Assembly (NCBI GenBank): GCA_964499865.1
Contig: CAZCPY010000073.1
Location: 1 to 14,939 of the forward strand
Direction: 5' to 3'
Length of the DNA: 14,939 nt
DNA from: JANOGU01 sp964499865
GTDB lineage: Bacteria > Pseudomonadota > Alphaproteobacteria > Rhodobacterales > Rhodobacteraceae
The notes under the pieces: model-generated
The model's database searches: none
Told to the model about the DNA's origin: nothing
Seen by the model: only the letters and a program-made list of their open reading frames with translations
Program-made: the position numbers and the translations under genes
Shown: piece by piece, positions 1 through 8,950 of the stretch
How the letters are laid out: each line of letters begins with the position of its first letter
How positions within the stretch are numbered: the first letter of the stretch is position 1

Positions 1-1079
1 TCTGGGGCGGCAAGGACCGGATCTACGCGGCCTTCAAGTTCTTCCTCTACACCTTCCTGGGCTCGGTGCTGATGCTGGTCGCCATGGTGGCGATGTATGT
101 CGAGGCCGGCACGACCGACATGGTGCGCCTGCTGGCGCATGACTTCCCGTCGGAGTCCTTCAGCCTGCTGGGTATCCAGGTTGCGGGCGGCATGCAGACC
201 CTGCTGTTCATCGCCTTCTTCGCCTCCTTTGCGGTCAAGATGCCGATGTGGCCGGTGCATACCTGGCTGCCCGATGCCCACGTCCAGGCGCCCACGGCAG
301 GCTCGATGGTGCTGGCGGCGGTGCTGCTGAAGATGGGCGGATACGGCTTCCTGCGCTTCAACCTGCCGATGTTCCCGATCGGCACCGAGGTGCTGGCGCC
401 GCTCGGCCTGTGGCTCAGCGCGATCGCGGTGGTCTACACCTCGCTGGTGGCGCTGGCGCAGGAGGACATGAAGAAGCTGATCGCCTACTGGTCGGTGGCG
501 CACATGGGGTTCGTGACCATGGGCATCTTCTCGATGAACCGGCAGGGGATCGACGGGGCGATCCTGCAGATGATCAGCCACGGGCTGATCTCGGGCGCGC
601 TGTTCTTCTGCGTGGGCGTGATCTACGACCGCATGCACACGCGCGAGATCGGCGCCTACGGCGGCCTTGTCATCCGCATGCCGATCTACGCGCTGTTCTT
701 CATGTATTTCACCCTCGCCAACATGGGCCTGCCGGGCACCAGCGGGTTCGTGGGCGAATTCCTGGCCGTGTTGGGCGCCTTCGAGGTGAACACCTGGGTC
801 GCCGCCATCGCCGCGACCGGGGTCATCCTGTCGCCCGCCTATGCGCTGCTGCTGTACCGCCGCGTGATCTTCGGCGACCTGCTGCGCGCGGCGCTGAAGC
901 AGATCAAGGACATGACCTGGCGCGAGAAGGCGGTGCTGTTCCCGCTCGTCGTCACCACGCTGTGGTTCGGCATCCACCCGTCCTCGATCACCGACCTGAT
1001 CGAGCCTTCGGTCGCCCTGCTGGTGGCCGAGCAACAGGAGGCGGTGCTGGCCGTCGATACGCGGCTGGCGCAGGAGTAA
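1..1079 (+). CDS. nuoM: NADH-quinone oxidoreductase subunit M (complex I), 5'-truncated by window edge
   Basis: This is the C-terminal ~358 residues of the NuoM antiporter-like membrane subunit of complex I, which couples quinone reduction to proton pumping in the cytoplasmic membrane. Reading begins in frame at base 3 (Trp-Gly-Gly-Lys...), so the start lies outside the window; full-length NuoM is about 500 residues. The family hallmark block AVKMPMWPVHTWLPDAHVQA is at about 228-287, with its conserved membrane lysine codon at 237-239. A second conserved lysine (LLKMGGYG) is at 330-332. Repeated hydrophobic helices run to about base 880 and the C-terminus is short and hydrophilic. The stop (TAA, 1077-1079) overlaps the ribosome-binding site of nuoN (AGGAG, 1072-1076), so the two are co-transcribed and probably translationally coupled. 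Identification is secure. Confidence 0.97.
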   Translation, partial: WGGKDRIYAAFKFFLYTFLGSVLMLVAMVAMYVEAGTTDMVRLLAHDFPSESFSLLGIQVAGGMQTLLFIAFFASFAVKMPMWPVHTWLPDAHVQAPTAGSMVLAAVLLKMGGYGFLRFNLPMFPIGTEVLAPLGLWLSAIAVVYTSLVALAQEDMKKLIAYWSVAHMGFVTMGIFSMNRQGIDGAILQMISHGLISGALFFCVGVIYDRMHTREIGAYGGLVIRMPIYALFFMYFTLANMGLPGTSGFVGEFLAVLGAFEVNTWVAAIAATGVILSPAYALLLYRRVIFGDLLRAALKQIKDMTWREKAVLFPLVVTTLWFGIHPSSITDLIEPSVALLVAEQQEAVLAVDTRLAQE

Positions 1080-1085
1080 CCCCAG

Positions 1086-2519
1086 ATGATGCAGACCGAC
1101 CTCAACATCGCGCTGCCGGAAATCCTGCTGGCGGTCTATGCCATGGCCGCGCTGCTGGCGGGCGCCTGGACCGGCAAGGACCGCACGGCGCCGCTCTTGA
1201 CCTGGGTCACCGCCGGGCTGTTCGTGGCGCTGGCGCTGTGGATCGGCTCGGCCACCGGCGAGCGCACGGCGTTCGGCGGCATGTTCATCGACGACCCCTT
1301 CGCCCGCTTTGCCAAGGTGGTGATCCTGCTGTCCGCCGCCGCGGTGCTGGCGATCAGCCTCGACTACCTGGAACGCCGCGGCCTGCTGCGGTTCGAGTTT
1401 CCCGTGCTGGTGGCGCTGTCGGTGCTGGGGATGATGTCGATGGTCTCGGCGGGCGACCTGATGGCGCTCTACATGGGGCTCGAGCTCATGTCGCTGGCGC
1501 TCTACGTCATCGCGGCGCTCCGGCGCGACAATGCCAAGTCCACCGAAGCGGGGCTGAAGTATTTCGTGCTGGGGGCGCTGTCCTCGGGCCTCTACCTCTA
1601 CGGCGCCTCGCTGGCCTACGGCTATGCCGGAACCACCGCTTTTCCGGGCATCCTGCAGGCGGTGGGCGACGGCGCGCCGGTGGGCCTCTTGTTCGGGCTG
1701 GTGTTCATGCTGGCGGCGCTGGCCTTCAAGGTCTCGGCCGCGCCCTTCCACATGTGGACGCCCGATGTCTACGAAGGCGCCCCCACGCCGGTGACGGCGT
1801 TCCTCGCGACCGCGCCCAAGGTGGCGGCGATGGTGCTGTTCGCCCGCCTGGCCTGGGACGCCTTCGGGTCCATGCCCGGCGAATGGACGCAAGTCGTGGC
1901 GGCGCTGGCCGTCTGCTCGATGTTCCTGGGCTCCATCGCCGCCATCGGCCAGCCCGACATCAAGCGGCTGATGGCCTATTCCTCCATCGCCCACATGGGC
2001 TTCGCGCTGATCGGCCTGGCTGCGGGCACGGCGCAGGGGGTGGAGGCGATGCTGGTCTACATGTCGATCTATGTGGCCATGAACATCGGGACCTTCGCCT
2101 TCATCCTGTCGATGGAACGGGGCGGCCGGTCGGTCACCACCATCGACAGCCTGCACATGCTGTCCAAGGCGGCGCCCGTCCCGGCGCTGGCGCTGCTTGT
2201 GCTTCTGTTCAGCCTTGCGGGCGTGCCGCCGATGCTGGGCTTTTTCGGCAAGTTCACGGTGCTGAACGCGGCGGTGCAGGCCGACATGACCTGGCTGGCG
2301 GTGGCGGGGGTCGTGGCCTCGGTGATCGGGGCCTACTACTACCTGCGCATCGTCTTCTTCATGTATTTCGGCACCGAGCGCGAGCCGCTGGACCACCGCT
2401 ATGCCGCGGTGCCCTGGGTGGCGATGATCGGCATGGCGCTGGCGATGCTTCTGGGGATCGTGAACCTGTTCGGCATCGAGGGGTCGGCCGCCATCGCCGC
2501 CGAGGCGCTTGTCCGCTGA
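1086..2519 (+). CDS. nuoN: NADH-quinone oxidoreductase subunit N (complex I)
   Basis: The 477-residue NuoN is the third antiporter-like proton channel of complex I, integral to the cytoplasmic membrane. The start at 1086 has AGGAG at 1072-1076, 9 nt upstream. A second ATG follows at once (1089) and cannot be excluded. About 14 hydrophobic segments are visible. The central block LAFKVSAAPFHMWTPDVYEG carries the channel lysine K215, and APKVAAM carries K245, both typical of NuoN/MrpD-type subunits. YSSIAHMGFALIG (about residues 298-310) is another family signature. Length matches the family. It lies 6 bp after nuoM and overlaps birA by 11 bp, the usual last position of the nuo cluster in Rhodobacteraceae. 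No anomaly seen. Confidence 0.97.
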   Translation: MMQTDLNIALPEILLAVYAMAALLAGAWTGKDRTAPLLTWVTAGLFVALALWIGSATGERTAFGGMFIDDPFARFAKVVILLSAAAVLAISLDYLERRGLLRFEFPVLVALSVLGMMSMVSAGDLMALYMGLELMSLALYVIAALRRDNAKSTEAGLKYFVLGALSSGLYLYGASLAYGYAGTTAFPGILQAVGDGAPVGLLFGLVFMLAALAFKVSAAPFHMWTPDVYEGAPTPVTAFLATAPKVAAMVLFARLAWDAFGSMPGEWTQVVAALAVCSMFLGSIAAIGQPDIKRLMAYSSIAHMGFALIGLAAGTAQGVEAMLVYMSIYVAMNIGTFAFILSMERGGRSVTTIDSLHMLSKAAPVPALALLVLLFSLAGVPPMLGFFGKFTVLNAAVQADMTWLAVAGVVASVIGAYYYLRIVFFMYFGTEREPLDHRYAAVPWVAMIGMALAMLLGIVNLFGIEGSAAIAAEALVR

Positions 2520-3276
2520 CACCCCGCCGCCCTGGCCCGCGGGCCTCGGGCGGCTGGTGCTGGCGCAGGTCGACAGCACCAATGCCGAGGCCGCCCGCCT
2601 CGCCGCCGGTGTCGGGCGACCGACCTGGATCCTCGCGGGCCGCCAGACGCTCGGCCGCGGCCGCCGCGGCCGGGGCTGGCACAGCCCGCCGGGCAACTTC
2701 CACGCGACGCTGCTGACCTTCCCCGCGGGCCCGCCCGCCACCGTGGCCCTGCGCAGCTTTGCCGCCGCCCTTGCGCTGCGTGACGCGCTGGTGACCCTCA
2801 CCGGCCTTGCGGCGCCGTTTGCGCTGAAATGGCCGAACGACGTCCTGCTGAACGGCGGCAAGCTGGCGGGGATCCTCTTGGAAAGCGCCGGCGCCGGGGA
2901 CCGGCTGTCGCACCTGGCCATCGGCATCGGCGTCAACCTGATCGCCGCGCCCGACCCCGCGACGCTGGAGCCCGGCGCGCTGGCCCCCGTGTCGCTGCTG
3001 GCCGAGACCGGCCTGCGCATCGCGCCCGAGACCTTCCTCGCCCATCTCGCCCCCGCCTGTGCCGCCTGGGAAGCCCGGCTGGAAGCCGAAGGCTTCGCCC
3101 CCCTGCGCGCCGCCTGGCTGGCCCATGCCGCGCGCCTGGGCGACACCATCACCGCCCGAACCGCGGCCCGCACCCGCACCGGCCGCTTCGAGGACATCGA
3201 CGCGACCGGCGCCCTGGTCCTGGCCGACGCCGAGGGGCGCCATGCGATTCCGGCGGCGGAGGTCTACTTCCCGTGA
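2509..3276 (+). CDS. birA: Biotin--[acetyl-CoA-carboxylase] ligase, short form without DNA-binding domain
   Basis: This enzyme activates biotin with ATP and transfers it to the lysine of the acetyl-CoA carboxylase BCCP subunit in the cytoplasm. The 255-residue product has the biotinyl-AMP binding loop GRGRRGRGW at residues 49-57, KWPNDVL at 107-113 and KLAGILLE at 118-125. A small SH3-like C-terminal domain ends it. There is no N-terminal helix-turn-helix, so it is a monofunctional ligase rather than the E. coli-type repressor. The only early start in frame is TTG at 2509, overlapping the nuoN stop by 11 bp. Only a weak GAG-type ribosome-binding site precedes it, which suggests translational coupling to nuoN. 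The start is inferred and the identity is firm. A 199-bp gap separates it from coaX. Confidence 0.93.
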   Translation: MSADTPPPWPAGLGRLVLAQVDSTNAEAARLAAGVGRPTWILAGRQTLGRGRRGRGWHSPPGNFHATLLTFPAGPPATVALRSFAAALALRDALVTLTGLAAPFALKWPNDVLLNGGKLAGILLESAGAGDRLSHLAIGIGVNLIAAPDPATLEPGALAPVSLLAETGLRIAPETFLAHLAPACAAWEARLEAEGFAPLRAAWLAHAARLGDTITARTAARTRTGRFEDIDATGALVLADAEGRHAIPAAEVYFP

Positions 3277-3306
3277 GCCGCTTCATCCCCTCTCAGGTAT
3301 TCCGGG

Positions 3307-3350
3307 GCCGACCATCGTGTCCGCCACCGGTCCCGGAACCGATGGTCGGC
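3307..3350. repeat. 11-bp perfect inverted repeat between birA and coaX
   Basis: The arms GCCGACCATCG (3307-3317) and CGATGGTCGGC (3340-3350) are exact complements around a 22-nt loop that itself contains a small ccgg...ccgg palindrome. No T-run follows, so a standard intrinsic terminator is not supported. It may be an mRNA hairpin affecting processing inside the operon, a REP-like element, or a protein site. Confidence 0.6.
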
Positions 3351-3402
3351 GGGCAGAGCCCCGGGGGCCCGAGACCGGCGAAACCCCTGCCGCGCCGGCG
3401 CC

Positions 3403-3427
3403 TCCCCTCCCCCTCGTGGGGAGGGGA
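3403..3427. repeat. C-rich/G-rich palindrome upstream of coaX
   Basis: TCCCCTCCCC (3403-3412) pairs perfectly with GGGGAGGGGA (3418-3427) around the 5-nt loop CTCGT. The same architecture (10-bp stem, 5-nt loop, C/T-rich left arm) recurs at 14795-14819, which suggests a dispersed palindrome family. It lies 49 bp before the coaX start and is followed by a further G-rich run. Confidence 0.6.
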
Positions 3428-3475
3428 TGGGGGCGGGGGGCGCCCGGGGCGACACAGAGGCGGAAAGGTGACGAC

Positions 3476-4240
3476 ATGCTGCTGACCATCGACTGTGGCA
3501 ACACGAACACCGTCTTCGCGCTGTGGGACGGCACCCGCTTTGCCGCCACATGGCGCATCGCCACCGATCACCGGCGCACGGCGGACGAATATTTCGTCTG
3601 GTTGCAGACGCTGATGGGGCTGCAAGGGCTCGACGTGACCATCACCGCGGCGATCATCTCCTCGACGGTGCCGCGGGTGGTGTTCAACCTGCGCGTCCTC
3701 TGCGGCCGCTACTTCGACACGCGGCCCCTGGTGGTGGGCAAGCCCGACTGCCGCCTGCCGGTGCCGCCGCGGGTGGATGCGGGGGTGACAGTCGGGCCCG
3801 ACCGCCTGGTCAACACGGTGGGCGCGCATGACCGCCACGGTGGCGACCTGATCGTGGTGGATTTCGGCACCGCCACCACGCTGGACGTGGTGGACCGTGA
3901 CGGCGCCTATGTGGGCGGTGCGATCGCGCCGGGGGTGAACCTGTCGCTCGAGGCGCTGCACATGTCCGCCGCCGCGCTGCCGCATGTCGACATCTCGCGC
4001 CCTGCGGCTGTGGTCGGCACGAACACGGTTGCCTGCATGCAGTCGGGGGTCTACTGGGGCTACATCGGCCTTGTCGAAGGCATCGTGGCGCGTATCCGCG
4101 CCGAACGGGCCCGGCCGATGAAGGTGATCGCGACCGGGGGCCTGGCACCCCTGTTCCGGCAGGACACCGGGGTCTTCGACGCGGTGGAGGATGACCTGAC
4201 CATGCACGGCCTGGTCCTTCTGCACCGCTTCAACGCATAG
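3476..4240 (+). CDS. coaX: Type III pantothenate kinase
   Basis: This kinase phosphorylates pantothenate with ATP, the first step of coenzyme A synthesis, in the cytoplasm. The 254-residue product has the ASKHA-fold phosphate-1 motif DCGNTNT at residues 6-12. It also has the family block GPDRLVN (107-113), the phosphate-2 motif VDFGTATT (128-135) and GGAIAPG (147-153). The ATG at 3476 is chosen because GGAAAGG (3462-3468) sits 7 nt upstream and the protein then begins exactly at the family N-terminus (MLLTIDCGNTNT). The frame is open further upstream, but that extension is Pro/Arg-rich and overlaps the palindromes. It is followed 42 bp later by rnj, the usual order in this group. Confidence 0.95.
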   Translation: MLLTIDCGNTNTVFALWDGTRFAATWRIATDHRRTADEYFVWLQTLMGLQGLDVTITAAIISSTVPRVVFNLRVLCGRYFDTRPLVVGKPDCRLPVPPRVDAGVTVGPDRLVNTVGAHDRHGGDLIVVDFGTATTLDVVDRDGAYVGGAIAPGVNLSLEALHMSAAALPHVDISRPAAVVGTNTVACMQSGVYWGYIGLVEGIVARIRAERARPMKVIATGGLAPLFRQDTGVFDAVEDDLTMHGLVLLHRFNA

Positions 4241-4282
4241 GCCGGGCGGGGGCCGATCCCGCGCATTTGGAAGGACGCGACG

Positions 4283-5953
4283 ATGAAGAACCGGCTGATC
4301 TACCTGCCCCTTGGCGGCGCGGGGGAAATCGGGATGAACGCCTATGTCTACGGCTGGGGCCCCGAGGACAAGGAACGCCTGATCCTGGTGGATGCGGGCG
4401 TGACCTTCCCCGACATGGACGGCGCGCCGGGGGTGGACCTGATCCTGCCCGACATGCAGTGGCTGATCGAGCGTGCCTTCCGGCTGGAGGCGATCTTTGT
4501 CACCCACGGGCACGAGGATCACCTCGGCGCGCTCGCGCATCTGTGGCCGATGCTCAAGGCACCGGTCTATGCGCGCAGGTTCACCGCCACCCTGGGGCGG
4601 CTCAAGTTCGAGGAAGCGGGCCTGCCGCGCGAGGCGATCCGCGTCGTGGACCCGCGGCCGCATGAGGTGCAGGCCGGGCCCTTCCGGGTGCAGTTCCAGC
4701 CGGTCAGCCATTCGATCCCCGAAAGCGCGGCGCTGGTGATCGACAGCCCCGGCGGCAGGGTCGTGCATTCCGGCGACTTCAAGCTCGACCCCGATCCGCG
4801 CGTGGGCGAACCCTGGGACCCCGCGGCCTTTGCCGCCATCGCCGCTGAAGCGCCGGTGCGCGCGCTGATGTGCGATTCGACCAACGTCTTCTCGACCCAT
4901 CCGGGGCGGTCGGAATCCTCGCTGCCCGGGCCTCTGGCGGACCTGGTGGAACGCGCGCCGGGGCTGTTCGTGGCGACGACCTTCGCCTCGAACCTCGCCC
5001 GCCTGAAGACACTGGCCGAGGCCGGGGTGGCCGCGGGCCGCAGCATCTGCCTGCTGGGCCGGGCGATGCAGAAGATGGTCAAGGCCGGGCAGGAAACCGG
5101 CGTGCTGACCGGCTTTCCGCCCACCGTCCCGGTCGAGGATGCCGCCGACATCCCGCGGGCGAACCTGATGCTCTTGGTCACCGGCAGCCAGGGCGAACGG
5201 CGCGCCGCGACGGCGCAGCTGTCGCGCGGCAAGTATCTGGGGATCGAGATGAAAGAGGGCGACAGCTTCCTGTTCTCGTCCCGCACCATCCCGGGCAACG
5301 AGCGGTCGGTGAACGCCATCGTCAACGCCTTCTCCGAGATGGGGGTGGATGTGGTCGATGAAAGCGGCGGGCTCTACCACGTCTCGGGCCATGCCAACCG
5401 GCCCGACCTGGAAACCGTGCACCGTCTGCTGAAGCCCGCGCTGGTGGTGCCGATGCATGGCGAACACCGGCATCTGAAGGAACACGCCAAGGTGGCGCAG
5501 GCCGGCGGCTTCCGGTCGGAAATCGTGACCAACGGCATGATGCTGGACCTGACCGGCGACGTGCCGGCGGTGGCCGAATACATCGAGACGGGCCGCGTCT
5601 ACCTGGACGGCAGCGTGCTGATCGGCGCTCGCGACGGCGTGGTGCGCGACCGCATCCGGATGGCGCTGAACGGGCTGGTCGTGGCGACCGTGATCCTGGA
5701 CGAGGAAAGCGCCCCCCTGGGCGAGGCCTGGGTGGAACTGATGGGCCTGCCGCCGCAGGGCCGGTCGGGCGATCTGGTGGCGCGGATGGAAAAGGACCTG
5801 ACCGCCTGGCTGGACGGCGCCCCGGCCAAGGTGCTGCGCGACGACGACAAGCTGGACGAGGCGATCAAGCGGCTGGTCCGCCAGGTCGCCACCGACGAGA
5901 TCGGCAAGAAGCCCGAGGTGATCGTCGTCGTCAGCCGCCTGGTGGAAGAGTAG
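4283..5953 (+). CDS. rnj: Ribonuclease J (metallo-beta-lactamase/beta-CASP RNase)
   Basis: RNase J has 5'-to-3' exonuclease and endonuclease activity in rRNA maturation and mRNA turnover. The 556-residue product has the zinc-binding motif HGHEDH at residues 75-80, H143 in SHSIPES and H162-S-G-D165 as further metal ligands. The beta-CASP motifs follow: SGHANRPD with H370, and PMHGEHRH with H392. A C-terminal domain of about 110 residues follows the nuclease core. The ATG at 4283 has GGAAGGA (4269-4275) 7 nt upstream and the N-terminus matches the family. It is the last gene of the nuo-birA-coaX-rnj run. It ends 24 bp from the convergent helicase, with a hairpin between. Confidence 0.95.
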   Translation: MKNRLIYLPLGGAGEIGMNAYVYGWGPEDKERLILVDAGVTFPDMDGAPGVDLILPDMQWLIERAFRLEAIFVTHGHEDHLGALAHLWPMLKAPVYARRFTATLGRLKFEEAGLPREAIRVVDPRPHEVQAGPFRVQFQPVSHSIPESAALVIDSPGGRVVHSGDFKLDPDPRVGEPWDPAAFAAIAAEAPVRALMCDSTNVFSTHPGRSESSLPGPLADLVERAPGLFVATTFASNLARLKTLAEAGVAAGRSICLLGRAMQKMVKAGQETGVLTGFPPTVPVEDAADIPRANLMLLVTGSQGERRAATAQLSRGKYLGIEMKEGDSFLFSSRTIPGNERSVNAIVNAFSEMGVDVVDESGGLYHVSGHANRPDLETVHRLLKPALVVPMHGEHRHLKEHAKVAQAGGFRSEIVTNGMMLDLTGDVPAVAEYIETGRVYLDGSVLIGARDGVVRDRIRMALNGLVVATVILDEESAPLGEAWVELMGLPPQGRSGDLVARMEKDLTAWLDGAPAKVLRDDDKLDEAIKRLVRQVATDEIGKKPEVIVVVSRLVEE

Positions 5954-5971
5954 GGCGGGCGTCGGCCCGCC
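5954..5971. terminator. GC hairpin between convergent rnj and DEAD-box helicase
   Basis: GGCGGGC (5954-5960) pairs with GCCCGCC (5965-5971) around the loop GTCG. It starts on the base after the rnj stop and sits 6 bp from the helicase stop. It could therefore serve as a bidirectional terminator. There is no U-tract on either strand, so this is inferred from position and stem strength only. Confidence 0.5.
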
Positions 5972-5977
5972 ACCCGC

Positions 5978-7552
<1,575 letters not shown>

Positions 7553-7676
7553 CAGCGTCCTTGTGCGCGGCATCCCGCCGCGATGGAAAGAGAGGGACGC
7601 TTTTGAACCGGGCGCCCCGGCGTCGGACGGGCGCGGATCGCCCATGAGCGGCGCCTAGCGGAATCGGGCCGGAAGG

Positions 7677-8408
7677 TCAAGTTTCAGGCCGCTTGCGCGC
7701 CTTCATCGCCCGCATCGCGGCCAGCCGGGCAAAGATCGTGCCGGGGTCGGCGTTCAGCCGGTGCAGCAGCGCCTCTGCCAGCGGGCCCAGCACGGGCTCT
7801 TCCAGCGCCCGCGCCCAGAGCGGCGCCAGCAGGTTGACGTCAAGGCCCCCCGAGACCAGCGAAAACGGCTCCATCCCCAGGGGCAGCGGCGCATCGGCGC
7901 GCCGGCCGGGCCGGAACGCCTCGGTCGGCGCCCTGCCCGAGAACAGCCGCTCGAACTCGGTCAGCTTCAGAAGCGAGAACAGGATGTTGAGCTCGGCCCC
8001 CAGCCGCCTTTCGCCCTCTGTCGCGCCATGGTCGGCAAAGGTGATGGCGGCCGAGATCAGCCAGCGCGCGGGCAGCCCCGCCAGCAGCGCGTCGCGCCGT
8101 GCGGTCCACAGGTGGCGGAACAGCGCGGGCGCGTGCGGCGGAAAGCGGCGCTTGCGCAGATGCGCGATGGTGACGGCGTGCAGCAGGTGCAGCGCGGGGG
8201 CACCGATGAATTCGGGCGCGATCTCGTGCAGCTTCTGCCCATGGCGGCCGGTGGGCGGGGGCAGGGCGGTCAGGGGCGCGTCATATGGCCCCAGGTCCAT
8301 ATCCGCCGCAGGCAGCGCCTCGCCCGGCCCGAAGGCCAGCGCGCCCCGCCGCGCCTCCCAGCGGTCGATCAGGGGCTGGGGCGCGCCGGGAAAGGTCTCG
8401 TGGGTCAT
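7677..8408 (-). CDS. Conserved-looking protein of unknown function
   Basis: I do not recognise this 243-residue protein. Codon use is clearly coding (third positions almost all G/C). It is soluble-looking and mostly alpha-helical, with no signal peptide, membrane segment or nucleotide-binding motif. Basic and His-rich stretches include AHLRKRRFPPHAPALFRHLW (about residues 84-103), and the C-terminus is Lys/Arg-rich (MKARKRPET). The ATG at 8408 gives the start MTHETFPGAPQPLIDRWEARR; the ribosome-binding site is weak. The frame stays open upstream to about 8835, so a longer form cannot be excluded, but that part looks less coding. It lies 124 bp upstream of the helicase on the same strand and may be co-transcribed with it. 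Probably a family restricted to Rhodobacterales. Confidence 0.75.
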   Translation of the reverse strand: MTHETFPGAPQPLIDRWEARRGALAFGPGEALPAADMDLGPYDAPLTALPPPTGRHGQKLHEIAPEFIGAPALHLLHAVTIAHLRKRRFPPHAPALFRHLWTARRDALLAGLPARWLISAAITFADHGATEGERRLGAELNILFSLLKLTEFERLFSGRAPTEAFRPGRRADAPLPLGMEPFSLVSGGLDVNLLAPLWARALEEPVLGPLAEALLHRLNADPGTIFARLAAMRAMKARKRPET

Positions 8409-8472
8409 GCGCTCGCCGTCCGATGCAGGACCGGACTGTAGCGCGCGGCAAGCACGGCGACCATGGGGGCGG

Positions 8473-8490
8473 GTGTCAGCCTGGTGACAC
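8473..8490. promoter_or_regulatory. Palindrome GTGTCA-N6-TGACAC upstream of the unknown gene
   Basis: A perfect 6-bp inverted repeat with a 6-nt centre (GCCTGG) lies 65 bp upstream of the ATG at 8408. It has the symmetry of a dimeric regulator site. It also fits TGT-N10-ACA, the NifA upstream-activator consensus, but no sigma-54 promoter (GG-N10-GC) was identified with it and the neighbours are not nitrogen-fixation genes. The function is open. Confidence 0.3.
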
Positions 8491-8523
8491 AGCCGGCATG
8501 GCGTGAGAGGCGCGCGCGCCCCG

Positions 8524-8541
8524 CCTCGCGCAGGCGCGAGG
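8524..8541. repeat. GC hairpin in the gene-poor interval
   Basis: CCTCGCG (8524-8530) pairs with CGCGAGG (8535-8541) around CAGG, and with a 2-base bulge the pairing extends into CCG/CGG flanks. No T-run follows. It could terminate a minus-strand transcript coming from about 8700, or simply reflect GC-rich composition. Confidence 0.4.
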
Positions 8542-8950
8542 GGCGGCAGACGGTGGCCAGGGCTCAGGCGGGGCCTGCCGTCGAGGAGGATGCAGATGCC
8601 GTCCGGCAGGGCGGTCAGGTCCGCCACATGGCGGCGGAAGGCGTCGCGTCGGCACGGCGCGCAGGGGCGCTGCCCGGTGCCCGGGGTCGGGCCGTCATGC
8701 GGGACGCCGCGATTGCCCTTCAGGGTGCCGCGGGCGGCGGCGGCCGCGGTCTCGCCGGCGGGCGGGACGCGGTTCTGCGGCGGGGCGGTGCGCAGCGTCG
8801 AAGCGGGTGGCATTGCCATCGGCGGCGGCGGTTCCTATGTGGAACGGAGGGGCGGGTGCCCGTGCCCCGGATGCGCCAGCCGAACAGACGGGGCGAGGCC
8901 GCGCGGGCGCCGGTCCGACAGCATCGGGCCGACGGGATGCGAGGACCGCG

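Larger units (their letters stand above)
8409..8950. other. 542-bp interval without a convincing gene
   Basis: Both plus-strand frames open here are Arg/Ala-rich and look like shadows. The minus-strand frame running into the 7677-8408 gene is open from about 8835. Between about 8710 and 8560 it has coding-like third positions and paired cysteines (CAPC, then PDGICILLDGR, later CRLC). It loses that bias across a hairpin at 8524-8541. It could be a small or decayed cysteine-containing gene, or an N-terminal extension of the downstream gene; I cannot decide. The interval must also hold the promoters of the divergent genes at 8408 (-) and 8951 (+), but I see no clear -35/-10 pair. Confidence 0.5.

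Noticed and set aside
248..2716. An 822-codon open frame over nuoM/nuoN/birA
   Set aside because: It is Arg/Gly/Ala-rich with no domain and lies in another frame of three well-identified genes; long shadow frames are common at this GC content.
3293..5485. A 730-codon minus-strand frame opposite coaX and rnj
   Set aside because: It is His/Gln/Arg-rich antisense shadow of two genes with intact motifs.
7553..7645. N-terminal extension of the helicase
   Set aside because: The extension is unlike helicase N-termini and the ATG at 7552 has AAGGA at correct spacing.
8474..8489. NifA binding site (TGT-N10-ACA)
   Set aside because: No associated sigma-54 promoter was found and there are no nitrogen-fixation genes nearby; the pattern is short enough to occur by chance, so it is only kept as a generic palindrome.
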